A stretch of DNA of 20,732 nucleotides from Chlamydiota bacterium (GTDB lineage Bacteria > Chlamydiota > Chlamydiia > Chlamydiales > SLFE01): positions 1-20,732 of the forward strand of contig JAAKFL010000012.1 of assembly GCA_011065065.1 (NCBI GenBank), written 5' to 3'. Under the pieces are notes generated by a model, which was given only the letters and a program-made list of their open reading frames with translations, was not told the DNA's origin and did no database searches. This document shows, in pieces, positions 1 through 7,636 of the stretch (position 1 is the first letter of the stretch; each line of letters begins with the position of its first letter). The position numbers and the translations under genes were made by a program.

Positions 1-1104
1 TACATCCTGATTTCTATAAGAATGCCAGATCAAGTAAGCCCCAAGAATAATAAACGGTACACTCAGAACCTGCCCCATCCTCAATCCCGGAATCAAGACC
101 ATGTTTGTCTGAACCACCTTGAAGAATTCCAGGATAAATCGTGAAGAAAAGACCAAGAGAAAAAAGAGCCCTGAAAGAAAGCCGGTATTGAGACGAGTCC
201 CTCTCTTTTTCCATAACGTGAAGCAAATCGCAAAAATAACTAGGCTTGCTATGGCCTCGTACAACATGACAGGATGGCGGGGAATAACTGCACGTCCATC
301 TATGGGGTGAGCAAATATGACCGCCCAAGGAACTTCAGTCGGAGTCCCCAAGACCTCCTGATTCATAAAATTGCCTAACCGAATACAAGCTCCCGCAATC
401 GGAGTCGGAATCACAAATAAATCTAGGAAATCCAAAAATGAATTTCCAGGTAAGTAAATGCGATAACGAAGGTAGTAAACATAGATCGCCAACAATATGC
501 CAACGACAGCCCCGTGACTCCCCATGCCGCCTTGCCACACCCAGAAGATATCACTAGGATTTTGCAGAAAATGAGACAGATCATAAAATAAAAAATGCCC
601 TAACCGCGCACCGACCAGTGTTCCAATAATCGCGTACCAAAGGAGACGATCCACAAGATAGAGGGCTCTTTCATGTGATGTCGCAAAGGTTTTAGGAAAT
701 ATGTCATGCAGCTTTTTAAAACCAGCTTCCCGTGTTACCGCAAAATGATATGTGGTGATGACTTTGTTGAGCCCGTCAATGATTTGCTGCTTTAACTCTT
801 CAGTGACCGGACCTTTATGATTCTGTATGGTGTCATGCGAGTCATCAGGAAAAAACGTGAGTACCGACTCACGATCCTGCAACTCTTTCAAAAATTGAGG
901 CCAATTCTTAATCCGTGCCTGCGTGACAACCCCAATTCGCCAAATCTGATGTTTAAAAATATAAATTAATAACAGGTAGCATATGGCAATTCCCGTGGCA
1001 AATAATATACCATAATAGGTAACGGGTCTGTCAAAAAAGGGGATGGTAAAGGCTTCTCGAGTAGGGTCCCAAAATATCCATGAAAATAGGTAATTCATAA
1101 TCAT
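1..1104 (-). CDS. lgt: Prolipoprotein diacylglyceryl transferase, C-terminus cut by window edge
   Basis: Lgt transfers diacylglycerol from phosphatidylglycerol to the lipobox cysteine of prolipoproteins in the inner membrane, the first step of lipoprotein maturation. The frame is open for 368 codons from ATG at 1104 (a second in-frame ATG lies at 1098) to the window edge. Family marks: WQGGMGSHGAVVG (His-Gly motif), then GACIRLGNFMNQEVLG, matching the Lgt signature GRxxNFxNxE with its essential arginine, then SSRFILEFFKVVQ, matching the second conserved arginine region. Several hydrophobic helices flank these. Between the first membrane segment (about residues 27-50) and the next (about 155-170) lies a hydrophilic stretch of about 100 residues absent from E. 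coli Lgt; long Lgt proteins are known in chlamydiae. No clear Shine-Dalgarno precedes either start. The family call is firm; the exact start is not. Confidence 0.93.
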   Translation of the reverse strand, partial: MIMNYLFSWIFWDPTREAFTIPFFDRPVTYYGILFATGIAICYLLLIYIFKHQIWRIGVVTQARIKNWPQFLKELQDRESVLTFFPDDSHDTIQNHKGPVTEELKQQIIDGLNKVITTYHFAVTREAGFKKLHDIFPKTFATSHERALYLVDRLLWYAIIGTLVGARLGHFLFYDLSHFLQNPSDIFWVWQGGMGSHGAVVGILLAIYVYYLRYRIYLPGNSFLDFLDLFVIPTPIAGACIRLGNFMNQEVLGTPTEVPWAVIFAHPIDGRAVIPRHPVMLYEAIASLVIFAICFTLWKKRGTRLNTGFLSGLFFLLVFSSRFILEFFKVVQTNMVLIPGLRMGQVLSVPFIILGAYLIWHSYRNQDV

Positions 1105-1135
1105 ATAGTCATTGATATGAATGTTTTTTTTCAAC

Positions 1136-1168
1136 AAAAAAAGCTTCAGAACCGATGTCCTGAAGCTT
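1136..1168 (-). terminator. Rho-independent terminator after tRNA-Pro
   Basis: Read on the minus strand this is a perfect 9-bp stem, AAGCTTCAG and CTGAAGCTT (1160-1168 and 1141-1149), with a 10-nt loop. It runs straight into a T-run (1136-1140, with a further T-rich tract after a short gap). It lies directly downstream of the tRNA-Pro gene and just upstream of the lgt start, so it ends the dnaA/tRNA transcript and separates it from lgt. Confidence 0.85.
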
Positions 1169-1171
1169 TGA

Positions 1172-1246
1172 TCGGAGTAGAGGGATTCGAACCCCCGACC
1201 TACTGCTCCCAAAGCAGCCGCGCTAGCCAAGCTGCGCTATACTCCG
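1172..1246 (-). tRNA. tRNA-Pro(TGG)
   Basis: The minus strand folds into a complete cloverleaf. The acceptor stem CGGAGTA pairs with TACTCCG. The D arm is GCGC...GCGC. The anticodon stem is GCTGC/GCAGT (last pair not Watson-Crick) around loop TTTGGGA, giving anticodon TGG (proline). The T arm is GGGGG TTCGAAT CCCTC, with one non-canonical pair. The discriminator base is A and CCA is not encoded. It sits between dnaA and lgt and is followed by a strong terminator. Confidence 0.96.
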
Positions 1247-1284
1247 CCTCTTTGAGAAGAAACAATATTAACATGAGAATGAAT

Positions 1285-2664
1285 TTAAGTCATCAATTTA
1301 TTTTTGATGGAGTTGAGCGAAGCCACAAAATCCTGATTTCCGCTGTCGACTTCCTTCTCAACCTTCTTAATGCTCGACATTACTGTCGAATGGTCTCGGT
1401 CAAAAAGGCTCCCTATCTTCATATAAGGAATATTTAATTTGTTACGACATAAATACATGGCCAATTGGCGCGGAAGAACCGATTCTTTTCTCTGTGAATT
1501 TCCCGTCAGATCTTCAGAGGTAATGCCAAAATGCTCAGCGACAGTGAGAAGGATTTTCTCTGGTGTTAACTCACAAAGCTTCTCTTCCTTAATAAGGTCT
1601 TCTAGGGTCTTTTCAATGAGCGAAGAGGAAATTTTATCCAAGGAGACGGGTTCTTCACCTTTCAAATGAGTTCTGAGAACCAAGGCTTCTATGGCCCTTG
1701 TTAGGGATTTCGGGGTCGTGTTGAAGGTGTCGAGCAAGAATTCAGAACATTTTTTATTGAGCGGAAAGTTCAATGTGTCCATCTTCTTGGACAACAGTTT
1801 CTTGAGATCTGTGCGATCGAGGGCAGCCATGGGAAGAACGATTCCCCATTCAAATCGGCTGATCAGGCGAGGCTCGATATGCTGCAACTCCTGTGGTACA
1901 CAATTTGCCGTCAAAATGATCTGTTTACCAGCTAAATGAAGGGTGTTGAAGGTATGAAATAATTCCTCTTGCGTGGCCCCTTTTCGAGAAAAGATATGGA
2001 CATCGTCAATGAGCAAGATGTCTGCTTGACGATAGGTATGCCGAAAAGTGCTCATTTCACCAGCACGAATCGCTCTCACAACATGATCGGTAAATGTCTC
2101 TGTTCGAACATAAATGACATTGAGTCCATGCTCTCTTAATGCATTTGTCGTCGCCATTAAAAGATGGGTCTTTCCTGTTCCAGAGAGTCCGTATAAATAG
2201 ACCGGATTGAAGGTGATCAGCTCTTTCTCAGAAAAGTCCTCAGGTTCATTCTGCGTTTGATAGCTTATGATCTCCTTCATCAATTTGTAAGGCACTAAGT
2301 TTGTTTCAGTTGGAATAAAATTCTCAAAGGTACAAAAGGGATCTAAATCGTCAAAATGAAACTTAAACGGCTCAGTCTCAGAAGATCTTTTGTTAACTTG
2401 TCGTTTGGGATTTTTCTTAGATGGATAAACGTTCGCAATGCTCAGATGAATCTTGATCTTTCGTTGACCATTGCTTTGAAGTTCTTTTTCCGCTTTTTTG
2501 CGAATATGTTCCTCAAACCACAACGCCTGAAAATGATTTTGCGCTTCCAAATAAAGGTTTCCAGCATCAAACTTCACAACCATTAATGGCGCTAACCACT
2601 TCTTAACAATTTGAGGACCAAGTTGTTCTTCCTGTCTTTTCAGAAAGGATTCCCATGCACGCAT
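1285..2664 (-). CDS. dnaA: Chromosomal replication initiator DnaA (chlamydial-type paralogue)
   Basis: This is an AAA+ ATPase that binds DnaA boxes and opens the origin. At 459 aa it has the full family length. Domain I is at about 1-85. The AAA+ core starts near DPFCTFENFIPTETN, with Walker A GLSGTGKT at 159-166 and Walker B ILLIDDVHIF (D220, D221). The C-terminal DNA-binding domain contains PRQLAMYLCR and DRDHSTV (422-428), the DnaA signature helix-turn-helix. The usual NVRELEGAL box around the sensor-2 arginine reads TPKSLTRAIEAL here (K319, R323), so that region is divergent. Start: GAGGTGAA lies 5 nt before the ATG. Chlamydiae are known to carry two dnaA genes, and one of them neighbours yidC and lgt as here; this copy fits that one. 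Whether it acts at oriC cannot be told from the window. Confidence 0.95.
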   Translation of the reverse strand: MRAWESFLKRQEEQLGPQIVKKWLAPLMVVKFDAGNLYLEAQNHFQALWFEEHIRKKAEKELQSNGQRKIKIHLSIANVYPSKKNPKRQVNKRSSETEPFKFHFDDLDPFCTFENFIPTETNLVPYKLMKEIISYQTQNEPEDFSEKELITFNPVYLYGLSGTGKTHLLMATTNALREHGLNVIYVRTETFTDHVVRAIRAGEMSTFRHTYRQADILLIDDVHIFSRKGATQEELFHTFNTLHLAGKQIILTANCVPQELQHIEPRLISRFEWGIVLPMAALDRTDLKKLLSKKMDTLNFPLNKKCSEFLLDTFNTTPKSLTRAIEALVLRTHLKGEEPVSLDKISSSLIEKTLEDLIKEEKLCELTPEKILLTVAEHFGITSEDLTGNSQRKESVLPRQLAMYLCRNKLNIPYMKIGSLFDRDHSTVMSSIKKVEKEVDSGNQDFVASLNSIKNKLMT

Positions 2665-2799
2665 GGCAGTTCACCTCATACAAGGATACGTCTAAATTAC
2701 TATACTGCTGAATTAATTCAAGAATTGCAATAAAAAAAATAAATCATTTTTTTAAAAAAATATTTTTAAACATAACCTGTTCTCTGTAACAAGTAGGGA

Positions 2800-5268
2800 T
2801 TATCGTTTTCGACGTTTCCCTTTTCGTGTCTCACCCTTGATTTCTACCTCCTGAACAGCAACTTTTGGGTTTGAATATTTATATAGATTCCACTTTTGCT
2901 GGGCTACACCAAAAAGCGTTGAGAAAATCCAATAAATACATAACCCTGAAGGTGCATTATACAAAAAGACTGCGAATACTGCGGCCATAATGTTCCCCAT
3001 GCCTTGCATCTGACGCTCTTGGTCGGACATCTTGGAAGGATCTTGAGTTCTTGCAGAAATCTTTGTCTGAGCCAACATGGCTAGCCCCATAAAAATTGGG
3101 AGCAAATGGAACTCGGTCCCAAAGAAGATTAACGGGTAATCCCAAGTAAATAAGACGTCTGGAGCAGCGAGATTATCAATCCATCCAGGGATGAAGCCAG
3201 CCCCGCGTAATTCAAATGTCGTTTTCAACAAGTCAAAAATTCCCATAAGGAAAGGGATCTGAATAAACAAGGGGAGACAACCACCTATAGGATTCACACC
3301 GGCTTCGCGATAAAGATTAGACATCTCAACTTGAAGCTTTTTGGGGTCTTTTTTGTATTTCTCTTGAATCTCCTTTAACTTGGGAGAAATTTCCTGCATC
3401 TTACGCGTTGATTTAAAGGACCAAGCTGTTAACGGATAAAGCATAAACCGTAAGGAGAGGGTCAATAAGATAATCGAAAAGCCCCAGGACCCCGTATATG
3501 AATAGAACATGTTTAATATAATCAACATGAACTTCGAAAATGGCTGAGTAATAAACTTAAACCACCCATGATATGTCTGACTGGATATGTAGTCGGGATT
3601 ATATCCTGTTGTAGGGTCTGAAAACGTAGCGTCAATTGTCTTTAAAACATCCGTCGCAAAAGGACCGGCCACAATGCGAAACTTCATGACCCCACCCTTT
3701 TTATTTAAAGGGCTTAAAAGGAGATAACCGGGCATATTTTCTGGATTAAATCGATCCCACTCCTGATCAATTTCGACAAGTCTGGAAGGAACCGTTAAGC
3801 CGGAAACCTTTTCAGCTCGGAAACCTGGATCAATGGGAGTCAATGGGTCCACAATCGTACCAAAAAAGCCATTGGAATTCGTTGTCCAATCAAGTTGGGT
3901 TGAATTGACTACAATCGGATCGGGAAGAGAGATCGACTCCACAACCGATTTCCCCTCGGAATGTGTCACTCGGTACTTTAAGGCAGGGGCAATACCCCCA
4001 TTGATCCACTCAACTTCGGGGATTCCACTAGTGATCCACAATCCCCGACTGTCACCTTCAATTTCAAGTGTGAGGTCCAAAACATAAGGCTCGTCTGCAG
4101 TCTCCTGAGCGATCGAAAATGTTTTCGTGATTCTTCGATGCGGTTGTTTGGCTTCAAATACTATCTTCTGCTTATCAAAATATGTGACTTTATAAATGAG
4201 GTTGGCCACTTCTGGATATTCAGAAACAACATTCAAGGCGTAATATTCTGGAGGAACTATTTTTGATTCATAGGGAGGCTTTTCGATGAGATTCCGTCGA
4301 ATAAGCGGATAATATCCCCCAAGCTGACCGCTTTCGAAAAATTTCTTTTCTCCCTTGTCATTCATCGCGTAATAGCCACGGGATGGGAAAACCGCATTCT
4401 GAGGATTCTGTTCCACCATATCCCGATCAAAACCAATCTCCTTCACAAAGCTATTCTTATTGACAGAAGACTGAAAAGGGAGATTGATTTCGGCTAAAGC
4501 TCCGCCCCGATTCGAAAACACAAGCTGTTGAAAATCATTTTCCAGGACATAAAACTGCTCTTCTCCATCAGTCGAATCAAAAACCTCTTTCGGTTGGATC
4601 ACTTTGAGATTTTGAGACAAATTGGAGAATTCTGAAAGGGGAACAAGTAACTTCTGCTCAGAGTTATAGACTCCGACAGCAATATAGCGATTATCCATTT
4701 TCAACAACGCAATCGCAGTTCCCTTAGGAGCCCGCTCGCCATATTCCTCCGGAAAATCCTTGGCTAAAGTGTCAATGGGTAAGCTGACATAGGAATTGCG
4801 GTATTCGCCCAACGCTGATGCTGGTGCTCTTTCTTTGGATAAGAAAACAAGCTGAAGGTCAAAGCTTCCAAAATTTGGAAGAAATTTGGTCTCTAAAGGC
4901 TTCACAGGTCCCGACGTATAAAGCGCAGGGGAGTCAGGTAAGTCTGGCTGCTCCTGAAGGGTATACTCCTTTCCCTTCACTTTAACAGAGCTAGGCAGCT
5001 TATGTTCATCTTTGATGAGGATCAATTGATTGTTGAGCAAGACGCCGTAAACTGAAGAATCGTCGACCTGAACAACGGGAAGGGATTGAATTGGGACTGT
5101 TTTTTCATCAATGACGGAGAGAAGTTCTGTCTTAGCTTTCTCCTGTTTCGCTTTTTGCTGGTCCACCCATTCCTGAGATTTTTGTTGATCCCAGTATGAA
5201 AAAAACGTGTTGATTGCCAACAGCGCTATGGTCATTGAAAAAATAAAAATTAATGTTCTTTTATCCAT
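2800..5268 (-). CDS. yidC: Membrane protein insertase YidC (long chlamydial form)
   Basis: YidC inserts and folds inner-membrane proteins, alone or with SecYEG. At 822 aa it is far longer than E. coli YidC (548 aa) and close to chlamydial forms, which are around 790 aa. An N-terminal membrane anchor lies at about 6-25. A very long periplasmic domain (about 30-565) follows, much of it unlike the E. coli P1 domain. The conserved insertase core begins near residue 575. SLRFMLYPLT carries the groove arginine (R607). The cytoplasmic coiled coil is ISPKLKEIQEKYKKDPKKL, followed by GVNPIGGCLPLFIQIPF and a last membrane segment with APSGLCIYWIFSTLFG. The tail is strongly basic (GETRKGKRRKR), which in other YidC proteins helps ribosome contact. 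It is 135 bp upstream of dnaA on the same strand. No strong Shine-Dalgarno is visible before the ATG. Confidence 0.96.
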   Translation of the reverse strand: MDKRTLIFIFSMTIALLAINTFFSYWDQQKSQEWVDQQKAKQEKAKTELLSVIDEKTVPIQSLPVVQVDDSSVYGVLLNNQLILIKDEHKLPSSVKVKGKEYTLQEQPDLPDSPALYTSGPVKPLETKFLPNFGSFDLQLVFLSKERAPASALGEYRNSYVSLPIDTLAKDFPEEYGERAPKGTAIALLKMDNRYIAVGVYNSEQKLLVPLSEFSNLSQNLKVIQPKEVFDSTDGEEQFYVLENDFQQLVFSNRGGALAEINLPFQSSVNKNSFVKEIGFDRDMVEQNPQNAVFPSRGYYAMNDKGEKKFFESGQLGGYYPLIRRNLIEKPPYESKIVPPEYYALNVVSEYPEVANLIYKVTYFDKQKIVFEAKQPHRRITKTFSIAQETADEPYVLDLTLEIEGDSRGLWITSGIPEVEWINGGIAPALKYRVTHSEGKSVVESISLPDPIVVNSTQLDWTTNSNGFFGTIVDPLTPIDPGFRAEKVSGLTVPSRLVEIDQEWDRFNPENMPGYLLLSPLNKKGGVMKFRIVAGPFATDVLKTIDATFSDPTTGYNPDYISSQTYHGWFKFITQPFSKFMLIILNMFYSYTGSWGFSIILLTLSLRFMLYPLTAWSFKSTRKMQEISPKLKEIQEKYKKDPKKLQVEMSNLYREAGVNPIGGCLPLFIQIPFLMGIFDLLKTTFELRGAGFIPGWIDNLAAPDVLFTWDYPLIFFGTEFHLLPIFMGLAMLAQTKISARTQDPSKMSDQERQMQGMGNIMAAVFAVFLYNAPSGLCIYWIFSTLFGVAQQKWNLYKYSNPKVAVQEVEIKGETRKGKRRKR

Positions 5269-5338
5269 AGAGAAAATATCTGGTTTAGATGTTAAAGGAA
5301 AAGGTTAACAGAATGGGTGGTAATAAGCAAGGTATAAG

Positions 5339-5354
5339 GGTAAACCGGCAATTT
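5339..5354 (+). repeat. Left 16-bp inverted repeat of the secreted-protein cassette
   Basis: GGTAAACCGGCAATTT occurs here on the plus strand and again, inverted and identical, at 6635-6650. Inward of both copies lies CACAGAG-rich repeat sequence. The two copies enclose exactly one gene (5471-6478). This copy lies about 70 bp upstream of the yidC start. Confidence 0.85.
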
Positions 5355-5358
5355 TTAT

Positions 5359-5447
5359 CACAGAGAACACAAAGAAGAGCACAGAGTTTCACAAAGAAAT
5401 TATTATCGTCTCTCTGTGAACCTCTGTGCTCTTCTTTGTGTTCTGTG
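5359..5447. repeat. CACAGAG-family long palindrome
   Basis: The left arm (5359-5399) and right arm (5411-5447) are reverse complements over about 38 bp, apart from a 2-base indel and a few mismatches. The core AACACAAAGAAGAGCACAG is identical in both arms. The loop is about 11 nt of AT-rich sequence. The arms are built from near-repeats of CACAGAG spaced about 9 bases apart. The element lies between the end of the secreted-protein gene and yidC, so a transcript of either strand would form a very stable hairpin. There is no T-run, so it is not a standard intrinsic terminator. Confidence 0.85.
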
Positions 5448-5470
5448 CTTAACTAATGATAAACTTAAAA

Positions 5471-6478
5471 CTACTCTTTTGGAGTACTCTTCCAGCTCCA
5501 CATGTAAACGACCTCACCGGTCTCTGAATTCATCAAGTGTGATTGGCGAAGATCCCAATGCTTAATGGGCGCATCGTCGAGTTCACTTGAGAATTGGTGA
5601 CGATAAAGAAAACGAAGAAAGTCATAGTCTTGATCCATATCCTCGTTCACTTCAATAGTAAAATGAGTTATAGACACAATGACAGGATTTTCAAGGTTCC
5701 AATTGGCTACGGTTTGAGCATCAGTTGGAAACAGCTTCCACTCGCACTCATCACCAGCTAGGTAAAGAGATTGTGTTTCAACATCAAAATGATTAATATG
5801 AAAAATTTCATTCTCGAGGATGAAAATCCTTCGGGCTTCCTTTGTTTCTAAAGACGCAACAGCAAAATAACTTTCGCTGTAGAAGTAAAACACTGGAGAA
5901 TCGTTCAGGTTGACGGAAATTGGCCAAAGGGCATCACCGACATTCCAACTTCCCATTCCATCGACTGCCCAAATTTTGTAAATCTGGCCATCTGATAACT
6001 GAAAGAAATAGTCATTCTTGTCTCGGAATTTAAAAAAATTATCCCCGAAGTTTTCTACTGGGTCGATCGGCTTGAGTGTGAAAATCTTTTCGATAGTTAA
6101 AGGAGACTTTGCCAACTTACCCACTTGTTGAAGAGTGCAGTCTTCTTGATCATAATGGCTTGGGTCAAGATGCTTGAAGACTATATTAATCGGTTCGTCT
6201 ATGTCTCTTCTATCGGCCTGTAGTACATCACCCACATTGATAACTTCTGGTTCTTCAAATGGATATGAATTGGGGCTCCAACCCCAGACTGTTTTATCAT
6301 CGAACACGATGAACACGAAATCTGGATGATCGCAATCTTCGCAGGAAAATGGTTCTATCTCCACTAAAACGTTAGTTACTGTTCGGGGTGTAAAATCTAA
6401 TGAATTTTGATTAGCAGATGCGACTATTGGTGATCCAATAGCAATTATTGAAAATAAAATTAGAATTAAATTTCTCAT
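5471..6478 (-). CDS. Secreted acidic protein of unknown function with internal W/GD repeats
   Basis: I do not recognise the family. The 335-aa product starts with a clear Sec signal peptide: MRNL, a hydrophobic core to about residue 18, then ASA before a probable cleavage near 22. A strong GGAGG lies 8 nt before the ATG. The mature part is acidic and rich in W, F and Y. Three segments look like diverged copies of one unit. The first runs from FVFIVFDDKTVWGWSP to VINVGDVLQA. The second runs from YFFQLSDGQIYKIWAV to WNVGDALWPIS. The third runs from LYLAGDECEWKLFP to WNLENPVIVS. Each has a short strand pair, a tryptophan, then an asparagine-rich turn and a hydrophobic strand, suggesting a repeated beta fold. 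There are no membrane segments beyond the signal. The gene is alone between inverted repeats. The secreted nature is well supported; the function is unknown. Confidence 0.85.
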   Translation of the reverse strand: MRNLILILFSIIAIGSPIVASANQNSLDFTPRTVTNVLVEIEPFSCEDCDHPDFVFIVFDDKTVWGWSPNSYPFEEPEVINVGDVLQADRRDIDEPINIVFKHLDPSHYDQEDCTLQQVGKLAKSPLTIEKIFTLKPIDPVENFGDNFFKFRDKNDYFFQLSDGQIYKIWAVDGMGSWNVGDALWPISVNLNDSPVFYFYSESYFAVASLETKEARRIFILENEIFHINHFDVETQSLYLAGDECEWKLFPTDAQTVANWNLENPVIVSITHFTIEVNEDMDQDYDFLRFLYRHQFSSELDDAPIKHWDLRQSHLMNSETGEVVYMWSWKSTPKE

Positions 6479-6591
6479 AGTATTTTTCCTCCTATTAGTT
6501 AAGGAAGTACAATGTTAAAAAATAGGATCTTTATAATCAATTGGAAATAATATTTTAAAAACAAGACGTTTGGAAGTCAGAAGAAAGAAAA

Positions 6592-6620
6592 CCTCTGTGC
6601 CTTTCTCTGTGTCTCTGTGG
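6592..6620 (-). repeat. CACAGAG-family half element
   Basis: On the minus strand this reads CCACAGAGACACAGAG followed by AAAGGCACAGAGG, the same kind of unit as in the palindrome at 5359-5447. Only one arm is present here. It lies between the 16-bp repeat at 6635-6650 and the start of the secreted-protein gene, in mirror position to the full palindrome at the other end. Confidence 0.75.
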
Positions 6621-6634
6621 TGAAAAAAAAGCAT

Positions 6635-6650
6635 AAATTGCCGGTTTACC
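6635..6650 (-). repeat. Right 16-bp inverted repeat, overlapping the dehydratase stop codon
   Basis: The minus strand reads GGTAAACCGGCAATTT, identical to the copy at 5339-5354 in opposite orientation. Its second to fifth bases contain the TAA that ends the dehydratase gene (AGG TAA). The stop codon therefore comes from, or coincides with, the edge of the repeat. Confidence 0.85.
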
Positions 6651-7590
6651 TCATCCACACCATAAACTTTTTCATATCCACATTGCCACCTGACAACACA
6701 AATACCATGTCACCTTTTGGTTCCCATTCTGGATGCGCCACCAACGCCGCCAACGAGGTCGCACCGGATGGCTCAATCACGAGACCGACTTCCTCAAATA
6801 AATACCGCATGCTCTCAATAATAGCTTGGTCGGGAACCACCATCGACTCATCCACATAACGATTCAGTATGGGCCAATTGATTTCGCCAACAGAGGGAGA
6901 TCTCAGTCCGTCCGCTATGGTATCAGCATTCTCAACCCGACATATTTTCCCTTGTTGCCGCGATTGAAAAAAATCTGCGGCACCCTCTGGCTCTACTCCG
7001 ATCACTTCATAATTAGGATCGGTCTCCTTCAAATAGGTCGCACAACCACTCATGAGGCCTCCGCCTCCAACCGGAGCAAAAAAATGGCGAAATGCCGGCA
7101 TCTGCTCGACAACTTCCAAAGCCACTGTCCCTTGACCTTCGATGACATCCAAATCATTAAAAGCTGAAATAGAATGGCCTTCTCCTCTTTGTCTCAAGAG
7201 TTCATCAACTTTGTCATACTGTTCTTGATAAGTCGTGCCCGCTATCACAACTTCCGCACCCCATTTACGTGTTCCCTCCATTTTAATACTGGAAACGTTC
7301 TCTGGCATGACAATCGTCACAGGGATATCCAACTGTGCTCCTGCCCAAGAGACAGCTTGTGCAAAATTTCCACTGGAACGTGTTACGACGGGAACTTTCG
7401 GCTTTTTCAGTAATGCGTTCAAAGCTCCACGAGGCTTATAGCTTCGAGTAATTTGAAAATTTTCACACTTGAGATAAATTTTGTGTCCCTTCCCTAAACG
7501 ACTGTCTAGGGGGTCGGAATGGAGGAGGGGAGTTCTCTGTATTCTTGTACGAATGCGTTCATAACAGTTCTCAATATCTTTCTTATTCAT
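6646..7590 (-). CDS. PLP-dependent threonine/serine dehydratase (or serine racemase-like)
   Basis: This is a fold-type II pyridoxal-phosphate enzyme that would deaminate threonine to 2-oxobutyrate and ammonia, or serine to pyruvate. From ATG at 7590 the protein is 314 aa. RTPLL near residue 19 opens the fold. ENFQITRSYKPRGALNA holds the PLP-binding lysine (K52). SSGNFAQAVSWAG is the substrate/asparagine loop. PVGGGGLMSG is the phosphate-binding glycine loop. SGGNVDM lies close to the C-terminus. There is no C-terminal ACT-like regulatory domain, so it matches short catabolic dehydratases and serine racemases, not biosynthetic IlvA. The frame stays open upstream of 7590, but that extension overlaps the divergent RING gene and reads as non-coding. 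AGAGAG lies a few bases before the chosen start. Substrate is uncertain. Confidence 0.9.
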   Translation of the reverse strand: MNKKDIENCYERIRTRIQRTPLLHSDPLDSRLGKGHKIYLKCENFQITRSYKPRGALNALLKKPKVPVVTRSSGNFAQAVSWAGAQLDIPVTIVMPENVSSIKMEGTRKWGAEVVIAGTTYQEQYDKVDELLRQRGEGHSISAFNDLDVIEGQGTVALEVVEQMPAFRHFFAPVGGGGLMSGCATYLKETDPNYEVIGVEPEGAADFFQSRQQGKICRVENADTIADGLRSPSVGEINWPILNRYVDESMVVPDQAIIESMRYLFEEVGLVIEPSGATSLAALVAHPEWEPKGDMVFVLSGGNVDMKKFMVWMR

Positions 7591-7608
7591 AAGTCTCTCT
7601 TTGCAGAA

Positions 7609-7623
7609 ATATGTAATACATAT
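7609..7623. promoter_or_regulatory. Palindrome in the divergent promoter gap
   Basis: ATATGTA-A-TACATAT is a perfect 7-bp inverted repeat around one central base. It sits in the 46-bp gap between the divergent starts at 7590 and 7637. It could be an operator shared by both genes, but in AT-rich DNA a palindrome this size can arise by chance. Confidence 0.35.
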
Positions 7624-7636
7624 ATATACAAAAAAC

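Noticed and set aside
5260..5268. TTATCCATA at the yidC start, near-match to a DnaA box
   Set aside because: It has one mismatch, overlaps coding sequence and is a lone site.
5359..5447. CRISPR array or intrinsic terminator
   Set aside because: It is one palindrome without regular spacers, and no T-run follows on either strand.
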